This document shows positions 33,075-40,619 of a stretch of 64,000 nucleotides of DNA, piece by piece. Position numbers and translations under genes: made by a program. Under the pieces are notes generated by a model that did no database searches, was not told the DNA's origin, and saw nothing but the letters and a program-made list of their open reading frames with translations. Source of the stretch: DAIDKA01 sp035485475 (lineage in GTDB: Bacteria; Pseudomonadota; Gammaproteobacteria; Steroidobacterales; Steroidobacteraceae). Numbering within the stretch: the stretch's first letter is position 1; each line of letters starts with the position of its first letter. The stretch spans positions 3,284 through 67,283 of the forward strand of contig DATHOA010000084.1 in assembly GCA_035485475.1 (NCBI GenBank). The letters run 5' to 3'.

Positions 33075-33398
33075 TCAGGCCACCGGGTCGATGATGACGG
33101 CCGTGCCATAGGCCACGACTTCGCTCATCGTCTGACCCATTTCGGATGAATCAAACCGCATCATCACGATGGCATTGGCGTGCATGAGGGTGGCGTTCTT
33201 CACCATGCGGTCCACCGCATGGCGCCGGGCCTCCTCGAGCATCTGGGTGTACTCGACGATTTCCCCGCCCGCCAAGGAGCGCAGCCCCGCCATGATGTTG
33301 CCGCCCAAGCCGCGGCTACGCACGACAACGCCGAACACCTGGCCCTTGGTTTCCCGGACCCGGTGACCGGCAACATTCTCGGTAGTGACGACCAGCAT
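33075..33398 (-). CDS. ybjQ: YbjQ/UPF0145 family protein
   Basis: 107 residues, the usual length for the family. TTENVAGHRVRETKGQVFGVVVRSRGLGGNIMAGLRSL and the ANAIVMMRFDSSEMG segment are diagnostic of UPF0145, small pentameric proteins proposed to bind metals or to act near the membrane. The gene is divergent from the quinohaemoprotein dehydrogenase gene. Precise role unknown. Confidence 0.88.
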   Translation of the reverse strand: MLVVTTENVAGHRVRETKGQVFGVVVRSRGLGGNIMAGLRSLAGGEIVEYTQMLEEARRHAVDRMVKNATLMHANAIVMMRFDSSEMGQTMSEVVAYGTAVIIDPVA

Positions 33399-33533
33399 GA
33401 TGCTCCCTCAGTCAGTGATTGACGGTCCATCCACAGCTCCAGCGCCATTCTATGCCCGGGACCGCGCTTTGCGGTTACAATCGCTATCCGCGATTTTGTT
33501 GCGTGATTCGATGATCTTCTGGGGGCAATGCTG

Positions 33534-35669
33534 ATGCGTACATGGAAACTGATCCCGGGGTTCGCGACGAGCGCCGTGCTGGTGGCCATCGCCATCCTCA
33601 CGCATGCCGCAATGGCGGCCGACGGGTCTGCCAACGTCAACGCCAAGCGCATGATGGATCCGGCGGCGACGGCGGCCAACTGGATGTCGTACGGGGACAC
33701 GTACTCGGAGCAGCACTTCAGCACGCTGACCCAGCTCAACAAGGACAATGTCGCGCAGCTTGGCCTGGCCTGGTTCGCGGACTACGACACCAATCTCACC
33801 CAGGCCGGAACGCCGCTCGAGATTGACGGTGTGATCTATGTTTCCACGGCCTGGACCAAGGTGTACGCGTTCGATGCGCGCACCGGCAAGACGCTGTGGG
33901 AATACGATCCGAAGACTCCCGGGGACTGGATCCGCAATGTCTGCTGCGGCATCGTCAATCGCGGCATCGCGGCCTGGGACGGCAAGATTTATCTCGGCAC
34001 GCTGGATGGCCGCCTGGTCGCGCTCAACGCGAAGAACGGCAAGGTCGTCTGGTCGGTGATGACCATCGACACCAGCAAGCACTACTCCATCACCAGCGCA
34101 CCGCGCGTGGCCAAGGGCAAGGTGCTGATTGGCGAATCCGGCGGAGAGTATGGCGTGCGCGGGTATCTGAGCGCCTACGACGCACAGACCGGCAAGTTGG
34201 ACTGGCGCTTCTACACCGTCCCGGGCGATCCGAAGAACGGCTTCGAGAATCCGACCATGGCGATGGCTGCGAAGACCTGGGGTGGGGAGTGGTGGAAGCT
34301 CGGTGGTGGCGGCACGGTCTGGGATGCCGTCGTGTTTGATCCGGTCACCAACCTGGTGTACTTCGGTGTCGGCAATGGCACGCCCTGGAACGATCACTTT
34401 CGTGATCCGACCAGCAATGACAACCTGTTCCTGGCCTCCATCGTCGCGCTCGACGTCGATACCGGCAAGTATGTCTGGCACTACCAGGAAACGCCGGCGG
34501 ATACCTGGGACTATGATGCGGTGAGCCCGATAGCCGTGGCGGACCTGAAGATTGGCGGCAAGGATCGCCGCGTGCTGCTCCAGCCCAGCAAGAACGGCTT
34601 CTTCTATGTCCTGGAGGCGCGCACCGGTAAGTTGCTGCATGCGACGCCATTCGTCGACGTCAACTGGGCCAAAGGCGTGGATCCGAAGACCGGTCGCCCG
34701 CGGGTCAATCCGGCAGCGCGTTTCCCCGAAGGCAAGCCCTGGGACCTGAGCCCCGGCGTGCAGGGCGCGCATGGCTGGCATTCCAATGCCTATAGCCCCC
34801 TGACCGGCCTGCTCTATGTGCCGACGCAGATTGCGTTCTTTCCCATGGTGTTTGATCCGACCTACACACCCAATCCGGTCGGCTACAATCTCGGCATCGA
34901 TTTCGGTGCGCAGCTCACCTACTACAAGGCGCATCCCGAGGCACCGAACAAGTTCGTCGGTTACCTGCAGGCCATTGACCCGAAGACCGGCAAGAAGGTG
35001 TGGGGCGGGCCGGAGAACCAAGGTCCGACGGGCGGCGCCGTGGCGACGGCGGGGGGCCTGGTATTCCAGGGTGGCGGCGCGAGCGATGAGTTCCGCGCCT
35101 TCGACGCGGTTTCCGGGAAAATCCTCTGGACTGCCAAGACCCAGACGGCCGTGCTGGCGGCGCCCATTTCCTACGAACTGGATGGCAAGCAGTATGTGGC
35201 CGTGAGCGTGGGTGGGGCCGTTCAGGGCGGTGACTATTACGCGCCGAATCATTCGCGGATGCTGGTGTACGCCCTGGGTGGGACCACCCAGCTGCCGGCG
35301 CCGCAGCCGTACACCCCGCGCGCACTGCTGCCACCCCCTGCCACCGCCACCGTCGCGCAGGTGCACCAGGGCGAGCAGCTGTACGCACGCAATTGCGCGG
35401 CATGCCATGGCGATCGCGGCCAGACGCGTGGTGCGAACTTCCCGGACCTGACACGCACGCCGCTGCTGTGGTCCCCGGATGGCTTTGATGCGATCGTGTT
35501 GAAGGGGCTGCTGAAGGATAAGGGCATGGCCTCATTTGCCGAGGTCCTCAAGCCTGCGGACACGGCATTGATCCGCGATTTCATCATCGATCAGGCCAAC
35601 CAGCTGAAGAACAATCCGCAGGCGATGGGACCGCCCCCGGCAGCGGCGGGAGCGCATGAGCAGCACTGA
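33534..35669 (+). CDS. PQQ-dependent quinohaemoprotein alcohol dehydrogenase
   Basis: About 711 residues with a signal peptide (VLVAIAILTHAAMAA). The eight-bladed propeller begins NWMSYGDTYSEQHFSTLTQ. The vicinal Cys pair expected over PQQ is in NVCCGIVNRG, and the catalytic Asp lies in ETPADTWDYDAVSP. After a Pro-rich linker a C-terminal cytochrome c domain carries CAACHG near residue 622. This is a type II quinohaemoprotein, oxidising alcohols in the periplasm. ATG 33534 is chosen since the G-run at 33521-33525 is then eight bases away; ATG 33528 is also possible. TACAAT (33476-33481) may be a -10 box. Confidence 0.92.
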   Translation: MRTWKLIPGFATSAVLVAIAILTHAAMAADGSANVNAKRMMDPAATAANWMSYGDTYSEQHFSTLTQLNKDNVAQLGLAWFADYDTNLTQAGTPLEIDGVIYVSTAWTKVYAFDARTGKTLWEYDPKTPGDWIRNVCCGIVNRGIAAWDGKIYLGTLDGRLVALNAKNGKVVWSVMTIDTSKHYSITSAPRVAKGKVLIGESGGEYGVRGYLSAYDAQTGKLDWRFYTVPGDPKNGFENPTMAMAAKTWGGEWWKLGGGGTVWDAVVFDPVTNLVYFGVGNGTPWNDHFRDPTSNDNLFLASIVALDVDTGKYVWHYQETPADTWDYDAVSPIAVADLKIGGKDRRVLLQPSKNGFFYVLEARTGKLLHATPFVDVNWAKGVDPKTGRPRVNPAARFPEGKPWDLSPGVQGAHGWHSNAYSPLTGLLYVPTQIAFFPMVFDPTYTPNPVGYNLGIDFGAQLTYYKAHPEAPNKFVGYLQAIDPKTGKKVWGGPENQGPTGGAVATAGGLVFQGGGASDEFRAFDAVSGKILWTAKTQTAVLAAPISYELDGKQYVAVSVGGAVQGGDYYAPNHSRMLVYALGGTTQLPAPQPYTPRALLPPPATATVAQVHQGEQLYARNCAACHGDRGQTRGANFPDLTRTPLLWSPDGFDAIVLKGLLKDKGMASFAEVLKPADTALIRDFIIDQANQLKNNPQAMGPPPAAAGAHEQH

Positions 35670-36995
35670 TCAATCGCGCAGCGTTTTGACCTCTTGCGAA
35701 AATTCGCGCTTGGTCGCCAGCAGAATTTCGAATGCCGTCTGGCCGTCCGGGGTCGCGCGCAGAGTGTGCGCCAGTTTCTCGTACAGGTGTTCGCGGACCA
35801 ACAGCGGTAGCGCATCAAAGCCTTCGGAGTAGATCAGAAAGCTCAGCGGATAGCGGAACACGCGCGAGTGCAGATCCAGTTCGCGCAGTGAGCGACCGTG
35901 AGAGTCCTTCGGTCCCTGGGCCTGGAACCAAGCCGCGTAGCCGTTGCTGGCCACCACTGTGTCCGGTAGCGGCGCCGCATTGCGCAAAGCCAAGCCGTCC
36001 ACCACCGGGCCGAGCAGCTGGTCGAGCCGGGTCTGCACAGTCGGAGGCAACTGCGCCCAATGCAGGGTCGCCGCATCGCGCGCGGGAAGCAAACGGGCGA
36101 GCAGCATCCGCGATTTGAAATTGGCCCGGACGATCAGGTTGTGCACCGTCACCTGATGCTCGAGGACCAGCAGCGCCACGATGTCGGAGGTGTTGCGCAG
36201 GTAGGCCGACGTATCAAGCAATGAGTCAAGGGATGCGAGGCTGCCGCGCCTGACCACGTCGAACGCGACCGGTGAATTCGCGGCCGGGGGTTTGATGTTG
36301 CCCAGATGCGGGGCCCCGCCGTCCTGGCCGGTGACGTACCAGCCGCCCCAGCGTTCGGCAAACGGCGTGTCATCCGCGGTTTCGCGGGCGACCGCATCGG
36401 GGATCAGCTTGCCATGCCGCACTTCGTAGGTGGACTCGAACAGGAAGCGGGGGACCCCGCCGCCCATTTCCGAATACGAGTCATGACAAGTCAGGCAGCG
36501 CAGCGCTTCGCGCTCCAGGTCAGCCCGACTGTCGGCGGCGGAAACAGTGTAGAAAACCGGGCCGCGGTCCGCATCCATGGTGACGATTTCGAGCTTTCCG
36601 GTCTTCTGCACCCATGCCACGTAGGTGTCGTCGTTGAAGTAGATTGCGCGCGGCGTCGCGGCGCTGATGGCATCGACCTGCAGGCTGGTCTTCGAAAACA
36701 CCAGAGTCTGGGAATCCGGATTGATGTTCAGCGCCTTCAGAATGGATTCCAGATAACCATGCTGCGGTGTCGCGGTGAGTGTCACCGACCCCGAGTCGAT
36801 GCGCTGCTGCAGGCGCGCGATGTCATTGCGTACCGGCGGGTCGGAGTAGTGGATGAAGGGATAATCCCGGTCATAGACCATTACCGCGCCGCCGTCGGGC
36901 GGGCGGCGCAGATCGGGCGAGGCTGCCAGGGACAGGTTGGCGCTGGTGGCGATCAGCGCGACGCTGAATGCCCATGACACCGGGGGGTGTTTCAT
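35670..36995 (-). CDS. Exported mono-haem protein of unknown function
   Basis: 441 residues from ATG 36995, with a signal peptide (WAFSVALIATSANLSLA). A single CxxCH motif in ALRCLTCHDSYSEMGGG (about residue 167) suggests one covalent haem. MVYDRDYPFIHYSD near the start and FGERWGGWYVTG-like AERWGGWYVTGQDGG downstream are the most striking segments. I do not recognise a characterised family; proteins of this type occur near cytochrome and nitrogen-oxide genes. Its start overlaps the nsrR stop by ATGA, so it is co-transcribed with an NO-sensing repressor and may serve in nitrosative stress. It ends one base from the convergent PQQ dehydrogenase. Confidence 0.78.
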   Translation of the reverse strand: MKHPPVSWAFSVALIATSANLSLAASPDLRRPPDGGAVMVYDRDYPFIHYSDPPVRNDIARLQQRIDSGSVTLTATPQHGYLESILKALNINPDSQTLVFSKTSLQVDAISAATPRAIYFNDDTYVAWVQKTGKLEIVTMDADRGPVFYTVSAADSRADLEREALRCLTCHDSYSEMGGGVPRFLFESTYEVRHGKLIPDAVARETADDTPFAERWGGWYVTGQDGGAPHLGNIKPPAANSPVAFDVVRRGSLASLDSLLDTSAYLRNTSDIVALLVLEHQVTVHNLIVRANFKSRMLLARLLPARDAATLHWAQLPPTVQTRLDQLLGPVVDGLALRNAAPLPDTVVASNGYAAWFQAQGPKDSHGRSLRELDLHSRVFRYPLSFLIYSEGFDALPLLVREHLYEKLAHTLRATPDGQTAFEILLATKREFSQEVKTLRD

Positions 36996-37432
36996 GGACG
37001 TGCGCCGGTGCCGGTCGCCGCGGAAAACAGTCGATGCAGCTGGTGGCGCCGGACCATCATGTCGGCGAGCGTGTATTGATCCAGGACCGCCAGGAAGGCC
37101 CGCGTCGCCTGTGCGAACACATTGTTCACCTGGCACGCCGGGGCAATCAGGCAGCTGGGGCAGTCCACCAGGTCAAAGTGCTTCTCCGTATGGCGCACCA
37201 GGGCGCCCAGATTGATGTCTTTGGCCGCCTTGCCCAGCCGGATGCCGCCATGCCGACCGCGCACGCTTTCGACGTAACCGGACTGTCCCAGATCCTGGAC
37301 CACCTTCATGAGGTGGCTTTGCGATATCCCATACGCCTTGGCGATTTCGGCGATGCACGAGAGTCGATCCGAATAGGTCGACAGGTGCGTCAGGACGCGA
37401 ATGGAGTAGTCCGTATAGCGGGTCAGATGCAT
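36992..37432 (-). CDS. nsrR: Rrf2-family nitric-oxide-sensing repressor NsrR
   Basis: 146 residues. N-terminal MHLTRYTDYSIRVLTHLS and the winged helix SCIAEIAKAYGISQSHLMKVVQDLGQSGYV, then RGRHGGIRLGK, match Escherichia coli NsrR closely. Asp8 and Cys91, Cys94 and Cys100 (DCPSCLIAPAC) correspond to the iron-sulfur ligands Asp8 and three Cys, though the first two Cys are two residues closer than in E. coli (C91, C96, C102). C-terminal LDQYTLADM is also conserved. It is the first gene of a two-gene unit with the mono-haem protein and has a palindrome just before its start. Likely represses NO-defence genes until its cluster is nitrosylated. Confidence 0.9.
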   Translation of the reverse strand: MHLTRYTDYSIRVLTHLSTYSDRLSCIAEIAKAYGISQSHLMKVVQDLGQSGYVESVRGRHGGIRLGKAAKDINLGALVRHTEKHFDLVDCPSCLIAPACQVNNVFAQATRAFLAVLDQYTLADMMVRRHQLHRLFSAATGTGARP

Positions 37433-37440
37433 GGGACAAT

Positions 37441-37463
37441 AATATTCATTCTATATGAATGTT
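37441..37463. promoter_or_regulatory. Palindrome at nsrR start, probable autoregulatory operator
   Basis: ATTCAT (37444-37449), TCTAT and ATGAAT (37455-37460), extended by AA and TT at the edges, make a 23-base AT-rich dyad nine bases before the nsrR start codon. The size and AT-rich character match NsrR/Rrf2 operators, although the half-site is ATTCAT rather than the enterobacterial ATGCATTT form. Confidence 0.65.
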
Positions 37464-37580
37464 TAAAGCGCAGACACCTTTGACCAGCGGTAAATGCAGG
37501 TTTTGGGGTCCGACGGTGACAGCGGCCGCTGGCAGGCGGGTGGTAAGATTGGGGTTACTGGTTACGTACCCCATCACAGC

Positions 37581-37596
37581 GACGACCAGGGTCGTC
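37581..37596. repeat. Short inverted repeat upstream of osmC
   Basis: GACGAC (37581-37586) and GTCGTC (37591-37596) are perfect inverted arms around CAGG, ending 14 bases before the osmC start. It could be a leader hairpin or a regulator site; nothing else supports either. Confidence 0.35.
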
Positions 37597-37610
37597 AAAC
37601 GAGGTTTGAA

Positions 37611-38039
37611 ATGAAGATCGCACGCACCGGTTCGGCGGCCTGGCAGGGCGGACTGAAGGACGGCAAGGGCTCAATCTCGACCCAGAGCGGGGCGCTGAGC
37701 GCCTATCCCTATGGCTTTGCGAGCCGCTTCGAAGGGGTGAAGGGCAGCAATCCCGAGGAGCTGATCGCGGCCGCCCATGCCAGTTGTTTCACCATGGCGC
37801 TGTCGCTGATATTGGGGAATGCGGGCTTTACTGCCGAGCAGATGGACACCAAGGCGGCAGTCACCATCGAGCAGGTGGGTGACGGTTTCGAGATCACCTC
37901 CTCACATCTGACCCTGCGCGCCAAGATTCCGGGCATCACCCCCGCGAAATTCACCGAGCTGACCGGAATGGCGAAAGCCGGCTGTCCGGTGTCGAAACTG
38001 CTGAAGACCGAGATCTCCCTGGACGCGAGCCTGGTCTGA
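37611..38039 (+). CDS. osmC: OsmC-type peroxiredoxin
   Basis: 142 residues, the normal length for OsmC. It has the family features GFASRFEGVKGSNPEELIAAAHASCFTMAL with the peroxidatic Cys, and MAKAGCPVSKLL with the resolving Cys. Such enzymes reduce organic hydroperoxides using a thiol, often lipoamide. ATG 37611 is used; the frame is open further upstream but lacks a ribosome site. Divergent from nsrR across 178 bases, consistent with a local stress-response cluster. Confidence 0.92.
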   Translation: MKIARTGSAAWQGGLKDGKGSISTQSGALSAYPYGFASRFEGVKGSNPEELIAAAHASCFTMALSLILGNAGFTAEQMDTKAAVTIEQVGDGFEITSSHLTLRAKIPGITPAKFTELTGMAKAGCPVSKLLKTEISLDASLV

Positions 38040-38053
38040 ACGACGAGGGCGGC

Positions 38054-39148
38054 ATGATCAACATACGAATACTGCTAACCGCGGCCGTCGCGGTCGTCTG
38101 TGTGGCCCTGTCGCCGCGGCCTGCGGCCGCTGCCCAGAACTACCAGGTCTGGGTCTCGAATGAGAAGTCCGGTGACGTCACCATCATTGATGGCAGCACC
38201 CTGAAAGTGCTCGGGACCATGCCGGTGGGCAAGCGCCCGCGCGGCATCCATGCCAGCCCGGACGGTCGCACGGTGTATGTGGCGCTGAGCGGCACACCCA
38301 TCGAGGCGCCCCCGGAGCTGGATGCCGCCGGCAATCCGATCTTCAAGAAGGGCCATGGGAAGGATGACGATGATGACGATGACAATGTCGTGTCCGACAA
38401 GTCGGCCGACGGCATCGGTGTCATCAATGTTGCGAATCGGCAGCTGACCGGCAAGATCAAAGTAGGTTCGGACCCCGAGGAGTTCACGCTCAGTCCCGAT
38501 GGCCGCAAAATCTATGTGTCCAACGAAGATGTAAAGACGGCGAGCATTGTTGATATCGCGTCGGGCAAGGTGGAACACATCATCCTGGTCGGACAGGAGC
38601 CGGAGGGCGTGGCGGTGACTCCCGATGGGAATCGCATCTACGTGACCTGTGAAACGGGCGGCGATATCCTCGTGGTCGATGCCCACACGTACAAGACGCT
38701 GGCGCATTTCAAGGTGCCGCCAAGGCCGCGCAGTGTGGATTTCCGCACCGATGTGCCCATCGGCTTCATCCCCTCGGAGTCCGCCGGTGTGCTCAACATC
38801 ATCGATTCGGCAACTTCGAAGGTCACCAAAGAGATCACGCTACCCAAGGGCTCGCGACCGATGCGGGTACGGGTGAGCCCCGACAACACCAAGGTCTATG
38901 TCAGTGATGGTCGCGCGGGCACCGTGACGGTGCTGGACGCTCACAACTATACGGTCGACACCAGTATCAAAGTCGGCAAGCGTCCCTGGGGCATCGTGCT
39001 GTCGCCCGATGGTAAATTCCTGTATTCGGCCAACGGTCCGTCGAACGATGTGTCGGTGGTGGATCTGGCGCAGGGCAAGGAAATCGCGCGCATCAAGGCG
39101 GGCGCCAGCCCCTGGGGTGTCACGATCGTTACTGCTGCCCCACGATGA
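38054..39148 (+). CDS. Exported YVTN-repeat beta-propeller protein
   Basis: 364 residues with a signal peptide (LLTAAVAVVCVALSPRPAAA) and a seven-bladed YVTN propeller. Repeats include QVWVSNEKSGDVTIIDG, RTVYVALSG, KIYVSNEDVKTASIVD, RIYVTCETGGDILVVD, KVYVSDGRAGTVTVLD and KFLYSANGPSNDVSVVD. The pattern resembles the propeller proteins found with PQQ-dependent alcohol catabolism genes (TIGR03866 type), which fits the nearby PQQ dehydrogenase. One loop (about residues 98-112) carries a run of seven Asp in GHGKDDDDDDDN, a possible calcium site. The 3' end overlaps the convergent dihaem gene by 20 bases. Confidence 0.85.
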   Translation: MINIRILLTAAVAVVCVALSPRPAAAAQNYQVWVSNEKSGDVTIIDGSTLKVLGTMPVGKRPRGIHASPDGRTVYVALSGTPIEAPPELDAAGNPIFKKGHGKDDDDDDDNVVSDKSADGIGVINVANRQLTGKIKVGSDPEEFTLSPDGRKIYVSNEDVKTASIVDIASGKVEHIILVGQEPEGVAVTPDGNRIYVTCETGGDILVVDAHTYKTLAHFKVPPRPRSVDFRTDVPIGFIPSESAGVLNIIDSATSKVTKEITLPKGSRPMRVRVSPDNTKVYVSDGRAGTVTVLDAHNYTVDTSIKVGKRPWGIVLSPDGKFLYSANGPSNDVSVVDLAQGKEIARIKAGASPWGVTIVTAAPR

Positions 39149-40490
39149 ACACGGATTCAGCGGTGATACTGCGGGTCATGCCGTCCTTGTAGGCGCGGGC
39201 CCGCACTACCGTGGGTCCGCTGACGGTGATCGGACCTGAGTACAGCATGTCCTGCGGTCCCGGCACGCTGCCATCCACCGTGTAGCGGATCTGCGCGCCG
39301 GGATCGGCACTGCTGAGACTCACCGTCACCGCCTTGCCGAAGGTGCCGCCATCAGGCGTGATTTTCGGCGGTCCCAGCACATCCTTCCCCGGCAGGCTGT
39401 TGATCCAATCGCGCAACACCTGCACGCCCTGGGCGTCGATCGTCTCGCGTGCGATCGGCGGCATGCGGATATCGCCGTTGGTATTGATGCGCATGTAGGC
39501 AATGGAGCGCCAGATGTCGTGCGGCGCAATGACATGCGGCCGGTCAATGCCCTCGTTGATGAGAATGGGCCCGTCGATCAGTTCCTGCTTGGCCAGCGGC
39601 GTGTTGAAGCGGGCATCGAAGTACGCCACCGTTCCGCCGGGTCGATGGCAGTGTCCGCAGTTCGCATCGAGGTAGGAGCGGGCACGATCTTCGATACTGC
39701 GCGACTTATCGGACAGTGCCGCCAGCTTTGGCAGGGCCGGCAATTGCGCATCGGACAGCGCTGCGTCGAGCAGGTGCAGATGACTTAGGGTGCGCAGCTC
39801 ATTGTCGCTGACGCCAGATGGATAGGTGAAAGTGCGGTTGAGCTGGCGCGTCTTCAGCCCCAGCACACCGCTGGTATGGGAGTTGTGGCAGGTGAGGCAG
39901 TTCTCGCGGCTCGGGTAATACCAGGGCTGCTCGCGGATACTGCCATCGCTGCGGCGAATCGCGATGTTTTCGATCAGGCTGCCGGAGAGCAGCTCCGCAT
40001 CGGAGTTATCCGCACGCCACTTGTAGGTCACGCCGTAGACGCCGCCGTGGTCGTCCCGGACGATCAGCCTGGTCTCCAGCCGCCGCCGGGTCTGCGGATG
40101 TGCCTCATCCGTCGCCAGTTCAAAGGTTTTCACGAATACCGTACCGGCTGGAAAAGTCCATTCTCCGTCCGGTGTGAAGCCGATCTGGCCGCCCGGCGGA
40201 ACCGCCATGTACCGCACCTTGGCGGCACCATCCGACCAGAACGGGACGATCAGGTCATAGGGAATCAGGCCCGCTGCCGGAGTGAGTGTCCGCAGGTCGG
40301 TGAAGGCGCCCGTCTGCGACAGCAGCGCCGGCATTTTGCCGTGGGCACTCCTGGGCATATTCAAATAGGCCTTGGCCGGTACCCGTGAGGCGATGCCAAA
40401 GGCGGCGGGGGCATCTGCCCGGCCCGTCTGGGCCATGGCCATCAGGGCAAACACTGCTATGGCGAGCACTGCAGATTTGACGGTTTCCAA
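39129..40490 (-). CDS. Dihaem c-type cytochrome, SO2930-like, with chitobiase-like C-terminal domain
   Basis: 453 residues starting at TTG 40490, behind a perfect AGGAGG seven bases away. A signal peptide (VLAIAVFALMAMAQTGRA) is followed by GIASRVPAKAYLNMPRS and DLIVPFWSDGAAKVRYMAVP, typical of the SO2930 dihaem family. Haem motifs are CLTCH (near residue 200) and CGHCH (near 279). The last ~80 residues (PPKITPDGGTFGKAVTVSLSS... IRYTVDGSVPG) form a chitobiase/hexosaminidase-type beta-sandwich, an added module often found on bacterial surface enzymes. Electron transfer in the periplasm or at the outer membrane is likely. Confidence 0.85.
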   Translation of the reverse strand: METVKSAVLAIAVFALMAMAQTGRADAPAAFGIASRVPAKAYLNMPRSAHGKMPALLSQTGAFTDLRTLTPAAGLIPYDLIVPFWSDGAAKVRYMAVPPGGQIGFTPDGEWTFPAGTVFVKTFELATDEAHPQTRRRLETRLIVRDDHGGVYGVTYKWRADNSDAELLSGSLIENIAIRRSDGSIREQPWYYPSRENCLTCHNSHTSGVLGLKTRQLNRTFTYPSGVSDNELRTLSHLHLLDAALSDAQLPALPKLAALSDKSRSIEDRARSYLDANCGHCHRPGGTVAYFDARFNTPLAKQELIDGPILINEGIDRPHVIAPHDIWRSIAYMRINTNGDIRMPPIARETIDAQGVQVLRDWINSLPGKDVLGPPKITPDGGTFGKAVTVSLSSADPGAQIRYTVDGSVPGPQDMLYSGPITVSGPTVVRARAYKDGMTRSITAESVFIVGQQ

Positions 40491-40571
40491 CGCTCAACCT
40501 CCTAACCATGTAGACCGCGGCGCGGGGTGAAAGATCCTGGGCAACGGTCAGGAAAATTTCCCGAGTGGTAT

Positions 40572-40602
40572 TCGGTACGCTGCAGCGCGCTGCTCGTACC
40601 GA
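40572..40602. repeat. Long dyad in the leader of the TonB-dependent receptor gene
   Basis: TCGGTACG (40572-40579) and CGTACCGA (40595-40602) are perfect eight-base arms. Between them lies the inner palindrome GCAGCGCGCTGC (40582-40593). As RNA this gives an interrupted 12-base-pair hairpin ending just before the GGAG ribosome site (40609-40612). It could be a regulator site or a leader hairpin. Confidence 0.5.
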
Positions 40603-40619
40603 TAAAGCGGAGTTTTCCA

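Noticed and set aside
33450..35408. 652-residue reverse-strand open frame
   Set aside because: It is antisense to the PQQ alcohol dehydrogenase, rich in Arg, His and Gly, with no signal or motif.
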